NCBI GenBank assembly: GCA_022844135.1 | Contig: JALHMG010000004.1 | Location: 62,001-126,000 of the forward strand | Origin: Lysobacterales bacterium | GTDB taxonomy: Bacteria > Pseudomonadota > Gammaproteobacteria > Xanthomonadales > SZUA-5 | Reading direction: 5' to 3' | DNA length: 64,000 nucleotides | Shown here: positions 10,058-17,547 of the stretch, in pieces | How positions within the stretch are numbered: position 1 is the first letter of the stretch | Layout of the letters: each line of letters starts with the position of its first letter | Program-made: the position numbers and the translations under genes | The notes under the pieces: generated by a model | Seen by the model: only the letters and a program-made list of their open reading frames with translations | Told to the model about the DNA's origin: nothing | The model's database searches: none

Positions 10058-11472
10058 GGCGATTCGGCCAGCATGGCCATCGACAGCGCCGGGCCCTCTT
10101 GGATCAGGATCGCCTTCTTGCGGAAGAAGCGATCTAAGCCCGCCGGTCCCATACGCGACCCGCCCAGGCCTGAGTGCTTGAACGATTGCTTCTCCGCGTC
10201 ATGAACCAGACTCGTCAATCCAGCGTCGTTGATACTCACTGCGCCGACGTCGATGCGAGAAGCGACGGCCAGAGCCAGATCGAGATCCGGGCCGATGACC
10301 GCAGCCGAGAGGCCGAACTCGCTGTCGTTGGCCAACGCCACGGCTTCGTCGACTGAGCGGTAGCGCATCACAGGAATGATCGGACCAAACGTTTCCTCGC
10401 GCATGATCGTCATCTGGTGCGTGACGTCGGTCAGCACAGTAGGTCGCAGCCAGCGCCCGCCTTCGTGCGTTTCGACCTGGCCCCCGGTGCGCACGCAAGC
10501 GCCGCGCGCGATCGCATCGGCCAGCTGCGCGGCGATAACCTCCGCCTGGCGATCGAAAATGATCGGCCCCAAATGACCCTGTCGAATATCCGGTGTGTTC
10601 AGCGCAAGCGCCTGTGCTTTGGCGACCAGCAGATCCACGAAAGCGTCGTGCTGGCTGTCGTGCACATACACGCGCTCGATCGACTGGCAGGCTTGGCCTG
10701 TGGCCTGCACGGAGGCGCGAAGCGCAGCATCAGTGGTGCGCTCCAGATCGCTGTCTGGCAGCACAATCAACGGATCCTTGCCGCCCAATTCCAGGAACAC
10801 TGGAACCAGTCGTTCCGCCGCCGCGCGCGCCACTTTGCGCCCCGTCGCAACGCTGCCGGTAAAGCACACAATGTCTGCCACATCGACAACTGCGGCGCCG
10901 GTGTTGCCATCGCCTGGCATCACGTCCAGCACCGCGGCGAGTGCGGGCACATCGCGAATGCTGGCGCGCAACGGTTCGACAAAGCGCGGCGTGACTTCGC
11001 TCGGCTTGATCAACACGGCCGAGCCTGCAAGTAACGCGGGTACAGCATCGATCAGCGACAGCAGCAGCGGAAAGTTCCAGGGACTGATAACACCGGTGAG
11101 CGCATAAGGCACACGTTCGCAGACATAACGAACGCTTGGCAGGGCGCGCGAGCGGCCGCTCTGGGGCTCCGGTGTGGTTCCCGATCGTGCCCAGCGCTCA
11201 ATACCGCCGATGGCCGCCTGGATCTCCAGCTCCTCGACTCGGTGGCGACCGGTGTCGGCGCACAGCGCAGCCAACAATGCTGCGTGCCGCTTGCGCAAGG
11301 CTTCAGCCCAGAGCAGCAGCAGCGCGGCGCGATCGCCCATCGCAAGGCCTGCGAACGCCGGTTGCGCCTGTCTCAGTTGGTTTGCGCGTTCCCGCACCAG
11401 CGTCGCGTCGGCGCCGGCAAAGGTTCCTTCAATGGCGCCAGTGCGCGGATTTCGGATCGGCAATGCGACCAT
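10054..11472 (-). CDS. NAD(P)-dependent aldehyde dehydrogenase
   Basis: 472 aa. Catalytic residues are in place: Asn133 in PWNF, Glu228 in FLELGGKD, and Cys262 in ATGQACQS; the NAD-binding FTGSVATGR motif is at 204-212. The sequence is nearest in style to the class that uses succinate semialdehyde or aromatic aldehydes, but the substrate cannot be decided. The C-terminal end overlaps the PAS-GGDEF-EAL gene by ATGA, which is unusual company and suggests that aldehyde oxidation and c-di-GMP signalling are co-expressed. The MITE-like element lies just upstream of its start. Confidence 0.9.
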   Translation of the reverse strand: MVALPIRNPRTGAIEGTFAGADATLVRERANQLRQAQPAFAGLAMGDRAALLLLWAEALRKRHAALLAALCADTGRHRVEELEIQAAIGGIERWARSGTTPEPQSGRSRALPSVRYVCERVPYALTGVISPWNFPLLLSLIDAVPALLAGSAVLIKPSEVTPRFVEPLRASIRDVPALAAVLDVMPGDGNTGAAVVDVADIVCFTGSVATGRKVARAAAERLVPVFLELGGKDPLIVLPDSDLERTTDAALRASVQATGQACQSIERVYVHDSQHDAFVDLLVAKAQALALNTPDIRQGHLGPIIFDRQAEVIAAQLADAIARGACVRTGGQVETHEGGRWLRPTVLTDVTHQMTIMREETFGPIIPVMRYRSVDEAVALANDSEFGLSAAVIGPDLDLALAVASRIDVGAVSINDAGLTSLVHDAEKQSFKHSGLGGSRMGPAGLDRFFRKKAILIQEGPALSMAMLAESP

Positions 11473-11520
11473 TCGCTGCTCCCGAACATCGACCCGAAGT
11501 CTATAACGAAGCGCCGATGA

Positions 11521-11757
11521 CTAGTGTGGTGTCCCAAAAATAACTGGAATTATGTCCGCGTCTTTCGACCCGAATGCTACGTTGCTCGTCGTCGCCATAG
11601 CGCTGCTATGACGCCCGGCCCGGCGGCGCAGCCGCTGGGCGTTCAAGTCGGCTCGCGGCATGCCGCGAAAGCAGCCGACTTTCACCCTTCTCGCGCCTTG
11701 CCTCGGGCCGAAATCCATCGGACATTTCTTCCAGTTATTTTTGGGACACCACATTAG
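11521..11757. mobile_element. MITE-like element with 29-bp terminal inverted repeats
   Basis: 237 bp bounded by inverted repeats of 29 bp (11521-11549 and 11729-11757) that differ at one position; each reads CTARTGTGGTGTCCCAAAAA and continues ATAACTGGAA. The interior has no gene; one frame happens to run from end to end on each strand. The outermost four bases (CTAG at left, TTAG at right, same strand) both fit the YTAR target pattern of IS5-family elements, though they are not identical. The right end covers the smpB stop codon. No transposase is in the window, so any movement would need help in trans. Confidence 0.7.
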
Positions 11758-12233
11758 CGATTGCGCTCGCGCAAGATACGCCCCTTGTCGCGCTGCCAAT
11801 CGCGATCCTTTTCCGTTTCGCGTTTGTCGTGCATCTTCTTGCCTTTGGCCAGACCCAGCTCGACCTTCACTCGATTGCCTTTCCAGTAAAGCTTGAGCGG
11901 AACGACCGTGTAGCCCTTGCGCTCGACCGCGCCGATCAAGCGGTTGAGTTCGGCGCGATGCAACAGCAGCTTGCGATTGCGCAGCTTGTCGGCAATGACG
12001 TGCGTCGAGGCCGAGATGAGGGGCGTGATTTGCGCGCCGAACAGGTACGCCTCGCCGTCTCTCAGCAGAGCGTAGCTCTCGCCGAATTGGATACGGCCAT
12101 CGCGCAGGCTTTTGACTTCCCAGCCGAGCAGTGCCACGCCGGCTTCCATGCGCTCGTCGATGTGATAGTCGAATCGCGCGCGTTTGTTCACGGCAATGTC
12201 GCCGCCTGCGCTATCTTTTTTGTTCTTGCTCAA
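11754..12233 (-). CDS. smpB: SsrA-binding protein SmpB
   Basis: 159 aa. SmpB binds tmRNA and brings it to stalled ribosomes for trans-translation. The RNA-binding beta-barrel is clear: [31 protein letters not shown] near the N-terminus, [30 protein letters not shown] in the middle, and the basic tail [30 protein letters not shown] that enters the decoding site. I choose the TTG at 12233 ([10 protein letters not shown]...), which gives the family's normal length and has GGAG nine bases upstream; a frame open to 12308 would run through ratA. The stop codon TAA lies inside the right repeat of the MITE-like element. No ssrA gene was seen. Confidence 0.95.
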   Translation of the reverse strand: MSKNKKDSAGGDIAVNKRARFDYHIDERMEAGVALLGWEVKSLRDGRIQFGESYALLRDGEAYLFGAQITPLISASTHVIADKLRNRKLLLHRAELNRLIGAVERKGYTVVPLKLYWKGNRVKVELGLAKGKKMHDKRETEKDRDWQRDKGRILRERNR

Positions 12234-12249
12234 AGCTGAAGGCTCCGCG

Positions 12250-12702
12250 TTGACTGCTCGATCCGCCCATGAAACCCGAATCTCGCGTAGCGTATTGGTT
12301 GGATTCACGCCCGTGCAAATGTTCGCGCTCGTGGCGGATGTGGAGTCCTATCCGCGCCGATTCAACTGGTGCGAATCGGCGCAAGTGGTCGACCGTCAGG
12401 ATAGCGAGGTCAGGGCGGCTTTGTCTGTTCGTGTGTTGGGCGTGGCGGTAAGCTTCGTCACGCGCAATACCGAGTCGCCGCCGCACACCATCGCCTTGCA
12501 GCTCGATCAAGGTCCATTTCGCGACTTGCAGGGTGCCTGGCAATTCAAGCCGATCGGCGTGGGCGGTTGTCGGGTGTCGTTGGATTTGCGCTTCGAGATG
12601 GCGCGCGGGTTGGTGGCAAGCGCCGCCGCCGCAGCGTTTGCGCATGTGGCCGATCGGATGGTCGACGATTTTGCCAAGGCGGCCAAAGATGCTTACCGTT
12701 GA
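12250..12702 (+). CDS. ratA: RatA family START-domain protein (coenzyme Q-binding type)
   Basis: 150 aa from a TTG at 12250 preceded by GAAGG. The family pattern [36 protein letters not shown] is clear at the N-terminus, followed by the START-like beta grip ([30 protein letters not shown]) and a C-terminal helix. Members were described as RatA, which affects 70S ribosome association in Escherichia coli, and as Coq10-like ubiquinone-binding proteins. It lies head to head with smpB with only 16 bases between the start codons, the conserved neighbourhood of this family. A longer frame to an upstream ATG (12184) would lie inside smpB and is less likely. Confidence 0.88.
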   Translation: MTARSAHETRISRSVLVGFTPVQMFALVADVESYPRRFNWCESAQVVDRQDSEVRAALSVRVLGVAVSFVTRNTESPPHTIALQLDQGPFRDLQGAWQFKPIGVGGCRVSLDLRFEMARGLVASAAAAAFAHVADRMVDDFAKAAKDAYR

Positions 12703-12940
12703 AGTAGTACTGGCCTGGCCGGATCGAGTCGAGAGCGTGTTATTGAGCTTGCCCGACGGAGCGACCCTTGGCGAGGCGCTGGTGGCGAGTCGCTTGCCAG
12801 TCGATCCCACGCAGGGTGCGGGAGTCTTTGGCGTGCGTGGGAGCCCAGACACGCTTCTGACGGATGGCGATCGCATCGAAATCTATCGGCCATTAAGTTT
12901 CGATCCGATGGAGTCCAGGCGCCGCCGCGCGCGGCGTTAA
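12689..12940 (+). CDS. rnfH: RnfH/RatB family ubiquitin-like protein
   Basis: 83 aa, starting inside the last codons of ratA (14-base overlap). [31 protein letters not shown] and the end GDRIEIYRPLSFDPMESRRRRARR carry the family hallmark (DGDRIEIYRPL-xxDPxExRRxRA). It has a beta-grasp fold; the function is unclear, and it is regularly found behind ratA in gammaproteobacteria. Confidence 0.92.
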   Translation: MLTVEVVLAWPDRVESVLLSLPDGATLGEALVASRLPVDPTQGAGVFGVRGSPDTLLTDGDRIEIYRPLSFDPMESRRRRARR

Positions 12941-13066
12941 GCTGAGTGCTGCAGCGAAAAGCGATCGTTCACACGAAGGCACGAAGGAAGCTGGCTCAAC
13001 CGCACGCTGCTAACTCGGTTTCTGCTTCTTGTAAGGCAACCTGGTGTGAACCCGCTTCTTCGGCAT

Positions 13067-13948
13067 TCACAGAGCTGAATTTCGACCCACGCTTGCAGGC
13101 TCTCGCCCTAACCACTCGGCGGCACGATTGCGACTGGGCAGGTTATCGCGCTGCAACAGCTCCCAATGGCCGAACGAAAATGGTGTCAGATGCAGAACAT
13201 CGCAGACATGACTGGTCAATCGCGCCAGCCAATCGGGGATCGGCAGCAGAGGGGCGGGTGAGGGCGATCGGCGCAACGCGCGGAGGTATTCGAGCAGCGA
13301 AAGCGAGTGCGGTCCGCCGAGTTCGACAATGCGCTCGTCGGCCGCCGCGTCGGTGCGCGGCGCGGTGGCCAGCGCGCATAAACACTCGCCCAACTCGCTG
13401 ACATCGAATGCCGCTATTCGGCCGCGAGCGGCGTTCGGCAAGGGATGCACCGGCCATTGAGCCACACGCTGCAGCCACTCGGCACCGAAGCCGCCATGAC
13501 CGTCGAGCAATGAAGGCCGCACCAGGTACCAGTCGGCGGGCGAATCCATCAGCGCGACTTCGCCGCGACGCTTGCTGGTCAAGAACCGGCTCCGTGCCGG
13601 TGCCTCCAGGCCGAGCGCAGACACATGAACCAGGCGTCGCTCTCGGCATGCTCTCGCGAGCGCGGCCACCGCGCGATGGTGAACCGCCTCGTACGTCTCG
13701 CGGCCTCGTTGGCGCAGAATTCCCACGCAGTTGATGACCGCGTCATGCTTTCGCACGATGTCGCGCCAGTGTTCTTCCGAATTCATGCGTTCCATGTGCA
13801 CTGCGATACGCGGTCGATCGCGAGCGATCGCTGGCAACTTGTGATCGATGCGCCTCGGGTGCCGGCTGCCAATGGTGACATCCAGGCCGCGCGCGAGCGC
13901 AGCCGCCACCGCATGTCGGCCGATGAATCCGGAGCCGCCCAGAATCAA
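13067..13948 (-). CDS. Atypical SDR / NAD(P)-binding epimerase-like protein
   Basis: 293 aa from TTG. The Rossmann fold starts ILGGSGFIGRHAVAAAL; the fragment NSEEHWRDIVRKHDAVINCVGILRQRG and later YLVRPSLLDGHGG resemble the NDUFA9-like atypical SDR proteins that sit beside DCC-family proteins. No YxxxK catalytic pair is clear, so it may bind NAD(P) without classic chemistry. Start choice is odd: the strong AAGGAG (13968-13973) lies 19 bases before the TTG but only 7 bases before an in-frame ATC (13958-13960) that would begin the standard ARILILGGSGFIGR. It is divergent from the DCC gene, 52 bases apart. Confidence 0.8.
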   Translation of the reverse strand: MILGGSGFIGRHAVAAALARGLDVTIGSRHPRRIDHKLPAIARDRPRIAVHMERMNSEEHWRDIVRKHDAVINCVGILRQRGRETYEAVHHRAVAALARACRERRLVHVSALGLEAPARSRFLTSKRRGEVALMDSPADWYLVRPSLLDGHGGFGAEWLQRVAQWPVHPLPNAARGRIAAFDVSELGECLCALATAPRTDAAADERIVELGGPHSLSLLEYLRALRRSPSPAPLLPIPDWLARLTSHVCDVLHLTPFSFGHWELLQRDNLPSRNRAAEWLGREPASVGRNSAL

Positions 13949-14000
13949 GATACGCGCGATGTTGCGACTCCTTCCACAAACGTTGGCTGATCATAAACGC

Positions 14001-14426
14001 ATGAGCGAAGCGCCATTAGTTGTCTACTACGATGCCAGTTGCCCCGTGTGCCGAGCCGAAATGGAAACGCTGGCTGCGGCCCGGCCGGATGCGTTGCAAC
14101 TGATCGATATCAGTGGCGGCATCTCAGTTCGTTTCAGCGACAGAGAATCGACAACGCCAGAGCTGATGGCGAGCCTGCATGTGCTCGACGGCAAGATTCT
14201 CCACATCGGCGTTCCCGCATTCTCGGCCGTGTATCGGCGCGTTGGCTTCGATGCGTTGGCGAACACTCTCGGTCGATTTGAGCGTCCGCTGACATGGGCC
14301 TATCGGTTGATCGCGCCTCGACGTTGGCTCCTGAGTGCAGTTGGAATTCATCATGTGCTGGAGTGGTGGCTGAGCCGCAAGCTCAAACGCATGAAACAGT
14401 GTTCAACCGGCGGTTGCGCGCGCTAA
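14001..14426 (+). CDS. DCC-family (DUF393) thiol-disulfide oxidoreductase-like protein
   Basis: 141 aa from ATG at 14001. The N-terminal LVVYYDASCPVCRAEMETL gives the family's YD-x2-CPxC motif, like thioredoxin-type folds; QLIDISG follows. A hydrophobic, Trp-rich C-terminal half (LGRFERPLTWAYRLIAPRRWLLSAVGIHHVLEWWL) suggests membrane contact, and the tail CSTGGC has two further Cys. DCC proteins are widespread, with unclear substrates. It is divergent from the SDR gene, a pairing often seen in this lineage, and probably shares its regulatory region. Confidence 0.85.
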   Translation: MSEAPLVVYYDASCPVCRAEMETLAAARPDALQLIDISGGISVRFSDRESTTPELMASLHVLDGKILHIGVPAFSAVYRRVGFDALANTLGRFERPLTWAYRLIAPRRWLLSAVGIHHVLEWWLSRKLKRMKQCSTGGCAR

Positions 14427-14451
14427 GTGCAACGCTTGTGCGCTTAGTAGT

Positions 14452-14493
14452 GAACCGCGAACCGACAACCAAGAACCAAGAACCAAGAACCCA
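14452..14493. repeat. Heptanucleotide array (GAACCAA)n, locus A
   Basis: Six degenerate 7-base units in tandem: GAACCGC, GAACCGA, CAACCAA, GAACCAA, GAACCAA, GAACCCA. They lie 25 bases after the DCC-family stop and 125 bases before serC. They are the same unit as in loci B-E (complement GGTTCTT). The rest of the 14427-14618 interval shows no gene. Confidence 0.85.
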
Positions 14494-14618
14494 AAGCTCT
14501 TGCCCAAATGCGACAGCGCGCGGGCAACCGGCTGTATTCGAATAAACACTCCTTTCAAGGCGGCTTTACCCCGCATATGCTGCGGCGCGTCAAGCTGGCG
14601 TCTTAGAGGAAGAGTGCG

Positions 14619-15701
14619 GTGAGTCGAGCGTTCAATTTCAGCGCCGGTCCAGGCGCGTTGCCGGAACCTGTTTTGCAGCAAGCCCAGAGCGAAATGCTGG
14701 AGTGGCAAGGCGCTCGCGCCTCGGTGATGGAGATTTCGCACCGCGACAAGCTTTTCGTGCAGTTGGCCGAGCGCGCCGAAGCCAGTTTGCGCGAGATCCT
14801 GTCGATTCCAGCCAACTACAAAGTGTTGTTCCTCCAGGGCGGCGCAACCACGCAGTTCGCATTGCTGCCGATGAACTTCGCGGCCGCCGACCAGCCCGCC
14901 GACTATGTGCTCACCGGGCACTGGGGCGAGAAAGCGCAGAAAGAAGCCAAATCGGTTTGCGTCTCCAGAATCGCGGCCAGCGCCGAAGCCAGCAACTACA
15001 CGACGGTTACGCCGGTCGACGAATGGGCTTTGAGCGACAATGCGGCGTACCTGCACGTCACACCGAACGAGACCATCCACGGCGTGGAGTTCTACGACTT
15101 GCCGGCAAGCAGTGCCCCGGTGATCGCCGACGTCTCCAGTACTCTGTTGTCGCGAACGTTGGATGTGTCGCGCTACGGCGTGCTGTACGCCGGCGCGCAG
15201 AAGAACATCGGCCCTTCCGGCATCACCGTATTGATCGTTCGCGATGATTTGCTCGAACGCAAGCCGCGCTCAGTTCCGCAGATCTTGAGTTACAAGGCGC
15301 ACGCTGAGAACGGCTCGATGTTGAACACGCCCCCGACCTTTGCCTGGTACATCTCGGCGCTGGTTTTCGATTGGGTCAAGGCCGAAGGCGGACTGGGCGC
15401 CATCGGCGCCCGTAACGAGCGCAAGGCACAAACGCTGTACCAATTGATCGACGGCTCCGGCGGTTTCTACACGAACCCGGTCGACAAGCGCTATCGGTCG
15501 TGGATGAATGTGCCGTTTGTGCTCAAGGACAGCAACCTCGATGCCGCATTCTTGAAAGGCGCCGAAGCGCAGGGCTTGCTTGGCCTCAAAGGTCATCGCG
15601 CCGTCGGCGGTATGCGCGCCAGCATTTACAACGCGGTGCCAGAGGCGGGCGTGCAGGCGCTCGCGGCGTATATGGCGGAATTCATGCGGGTCAATGGGTG
15701 A
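14619..15701 (+). CDS. serC: Phosphoserine aminotransferase
   Basis: 360 aa, the family length. It converts 3-phosphohydroxypyruvate and glutamate to phosphoserine, and also acts in pyridoxal-phosphate synthesis. Motifs: FSAGPGALPEPVL at the start, GGATTQFALLPMN (phosphate binding) at 74-86, and the PLP lysine Lys195 in YAGAQKNIGPSG. The start is GTG with GAGGAAGAG upstream. It leads the cluster serC-serA-pheA-hisC-aroA, so that serine synthesis steps 1 and 2 are next to each other, separated only by a heptad-repeat structure. Confidence 0.97.
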   Translation: MSRAFNFSAGPGALPEPVLQQAQSEMLEWQGARASVMEISHRDKLFVQLAERAEASLREILSIPANYKVLFLQGGATTQFALLPMNFAAADQPADYVLTGHWGEKAQKEAKSVCVSRIAASAEASNYTTVTPVDEWALSDNAAYLHVTPNETIHGVEFYDLPASSAPVIADVSSTLLSRTLDVSRYGVLYAGAQKNIGPSGITVLIVRDDLLERKPRSVPQILSYKAHAENGSMLNTPPTFAWYISALVFDWVKAEGGLGAIGARNERKAQTLYQLIDGSGGFYTNPVDKRYRSWMNVPFVLKDSNLDAAFLKGAEAQGLLGLKGHRAVGGMRASIYNAVPEAGVQALAAYMAEFMRVNG

Positions 15702-15708
15702 TGGAGAC

Positions 15709-15831
15709 GGTTCCTGGTTCTCGGTGGTTGGTTCTCGGTCGGGGCCGGGCACGAACACGCCCCGATCGAAGTCGACGACTCTGAGCACCAGCGAGCGCTT
15801 ACCAGAAACCAAGAATCGAGAACCAGGAACC
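15709..15831. repeat. Heptad-repeat inverted structure between serC and serA, locus B
   Basis: The interval between serC and serA starts with GGTTCCTGGTTCTCG (15709-15723) and ends with its exact complement CGAGAACCAGGAACC (15817-15831), 93 bases apart, so an RNA copy can fold into a long hairpin. More degenerate GGTTCTC-type units follow the left arm and AAACCAAGAAT units precede the right arm. The right arm ends 3 bases before the serA ATG, and its AGGAA is the only possible ribosome-binding sequence there. Confidence 0.8.
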
Positions 15832-15834
15832 ACG

Positions 15835-16998
15835 ATGTATTCGATCAAGACGTACAACAAAATTTCCGCCAGCGGCACCTCCCGTTTACCGGCCGAGCAC
15901 TACCAGATCGGCGACAAGGTCGACGCGCCCGATGCCATCCTGGTGCGCTCGGCGGACTTGCACAGTATCGCGATCAACCCCGAACTGAAGGCCGTAGCGC
16001 GGGCCGGAGCAGGTACGAACAACGTGCCGGTCGCCGAGCTCAGCAAGCGCGGCATCGTGGTGTTCAACGCGCCTGGCGCGAATGCCAATGCGGTGAAGGA
16101 GCTGGTGCTCGCCGGCATGCTGATGGCAGTCCGCAATTTGCGCGAGGCCACCGAGTTCGTGCGCAGTTTGGATGCCAGCGATCCGGAGCTTGAGCACAAA
16201 GTTGAGGACGGCAAGAAGCGTTTTGTCGGCAGCGAAGTTGTCGGCCGGACACTGGGCGTCGTCGGTTTGGGTGCCATCGGCGTGCGCGTCGCGAACGCCG
16301 CCAAAGGTATCGGCATGAACGTGATCGGCTTCGATCCCCACATGACGGTCGATGGAGCGTGGCAGCTGTCGAGCGATGTCGCTAAAGCGGGGTCGCTGGC
16401 CGAGATTCTTGCCGCGTCGGATTTCGTTTCGCTGCACTTGCCCCTCAATGCCGGTACCAAGGGCAGCATCAACTCGACCACGCTGGGGGGCGCCAAAGAG
16501 GGTCTGGTGCTGCTCAATTTCGCGCGCGAAGGCGTGGTCGATGAGGCGGCCGTGATTGCCGCACTGGACAGCGGTCGGCTATCGCATTACGTCACCGATT
16601 TTCCAACTTCACGCACCGTCGGCCACGCCAAAGTCGTGTCTTTTCCGCATCTGGGCGCATCGACCAATGAGGCAGAGGAGAACTGCGCGATCATGGTTGC
16701 CGATCAGCTTCGCGACTATCTGGAAAACGGCAACGTCAACAACTCGGTCAACTTTCCCAGCATGCGCCTGGCGCGCGCCGGCGCGCAGCGCCTGACTGTC
16801 GCAAACCGCAACGTTCCGAACATGATCGGCCAGCTCTCGCACGTGCTTGGCGAGGCCGGCGCCAACATCGCGCAGATGCTCAACGCCTCGCGCGGCGAGC
16901 TGGCGTACAACATCCTCGACCTCGACCAACCCATCGCGGCGGATGTGGTGGAGAAGGTGAAAAAGATCGAGGGCATTCTGGCGGTGCGGGTGATTTGA
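15835..16998 (+). CDS. serA: D-3-phosphoglycerate dehydrogenase, short ACT-domain type
   Basis: 387 aa. It oxidises 3-phosphoglycerate to 3-phosphohydroxypyruvate, the first step of serine synthesis. Visible: the AVARAGAGTNNVPV substrate loop, the NAD-binding GVVGLGAIGVRVANAAKGIGMNVIGFDP (about residues 140-167), and HLGASTNEAEENCA near 280, with a C-terminal ACT domain (NVPNMIGQLSHVLGEAGANIAQMLNA, about 322-347) for serine feedback. I take the ATG at 15835 because it gives the family's N-terminus (YSIKTYNKIS); the frame is open further upstream only through the stop-free repeats. Its ribosome-binding sequence AGGAA comes from the repeat arm. Confidence 0.95.
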   Translation: MYSIKTYNKISASGTSRLPAEHYQIGDKVDAPDAILVRSADLHSIAINPELKAVARAGAGTNNVPVAELSKRGIVVFNAPGANANAVKELVLAGMLMAVRNLREATEFVRSLDASDPELEHKVEDGKKRFVGSEVVGRTLGVVGLGAIGVRVANAAKGIGMNVIGFDPHMTVDGAWQLSSDVAKAGSLAEILAASDFVSLHLPLNAGTKGSINSTTLGGAKEGLVLLNFAREGVVDEAAVIAALDSGRLSHYVTDFPTSRTVGHAKVVSFPHLGASTNEAEENCAIMVADQLRDYLENGNVNNSVNFPSMRLARAGAQRLTVANRNVPNMIGQLSHVLGEAGANIAQMLNASRGELAYNILDLDQPIAADVVEKVKKIEGILAVRVI

Positions 16999-17034
16999 GT
17001 CAGCGTTCACCGACAAACCTGCGTGGAGAATAAT

Positions 17035-17457
17035 GTGACGATCGAGGGTCGCACCTGGCTGCTTCTCATGTCGACGTTGTCGGCCGTCGCCATTGGCGTG
17101 CTCGCATCCGGTATTCCGGGCGTCGCAACGAGTTACGGGATTTTGGCGGCAGTGCCGATGCTATTGCCATGGATTGTGGCTGTCGCTTCATCAGAGCCGT
17201 ACGCGACGTCGGGCGCATTGCGCTCGATTGCGGCCTCACTGCTGATAGGGATCATCGTTTATTGGAGATACAGCGCAGGCGCCGAATCGGCTGCACCCGA
17301 TTTGGTCGCCTCGTTGCCTTCGATTCACGGCGCCGTGGCATTCTGTTTTTTGTGCGCCTACATCGTGATTGAAAGGCACAATTCCAACCGTCAGATCAGA
17401 GGCGACCGCGCGCAAGACGGTCGATTGCAACAGATCAACCCGCTGCATCCTCAATGA
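17035..17457 (+). CDS. Hypothetical membrane protein
   Basis: 140 aa from a GTG at 17035 with GGAG seven bases upstream (an in-frame GTG at 17023 would add four residues). Four hydrophobic segments can be seen (about residues 8-28, 33-54, 64-78, 96-112), with a short basic tail. No recognised motif. It sits between serA and pheA, 36 and 90 bases from each, on the same strand, so is probably co-transcribed; it has no counterpart in the usual serC-pheA cluster that I know of. Confidence 0.6.
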   Translation: MTIEGRTWLLLMSTLSAVAIGVLASGIPGVATSYGILAAVPMLLPWIVAVASSEPYATSGALRSIAASLLIGIIVYWRYSAGAESAAPDLVASLPSIHGAVAFCFLCAYIVIERHNSNRQIRGDRAQDGRLQQINPLHPQ

Positions 17458-17547
17458 CTTTGAATTGTTGCATGATGACTGCGAATTCGATGTCTATCAG
17501 AACCCTGTTGGTTTGCGCTGTGTAGCCTGTCGATACCGAGAATTTCC

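Noticed and set aside
11524-11757. A small gene inside the MITE-like element
   Set aside because: The frame begins and ends in the inverted repeats and encodes mirror-like termini (CPKNNW and VIFGTPH); it follows from the repeat sequence and not from selection on a protein.
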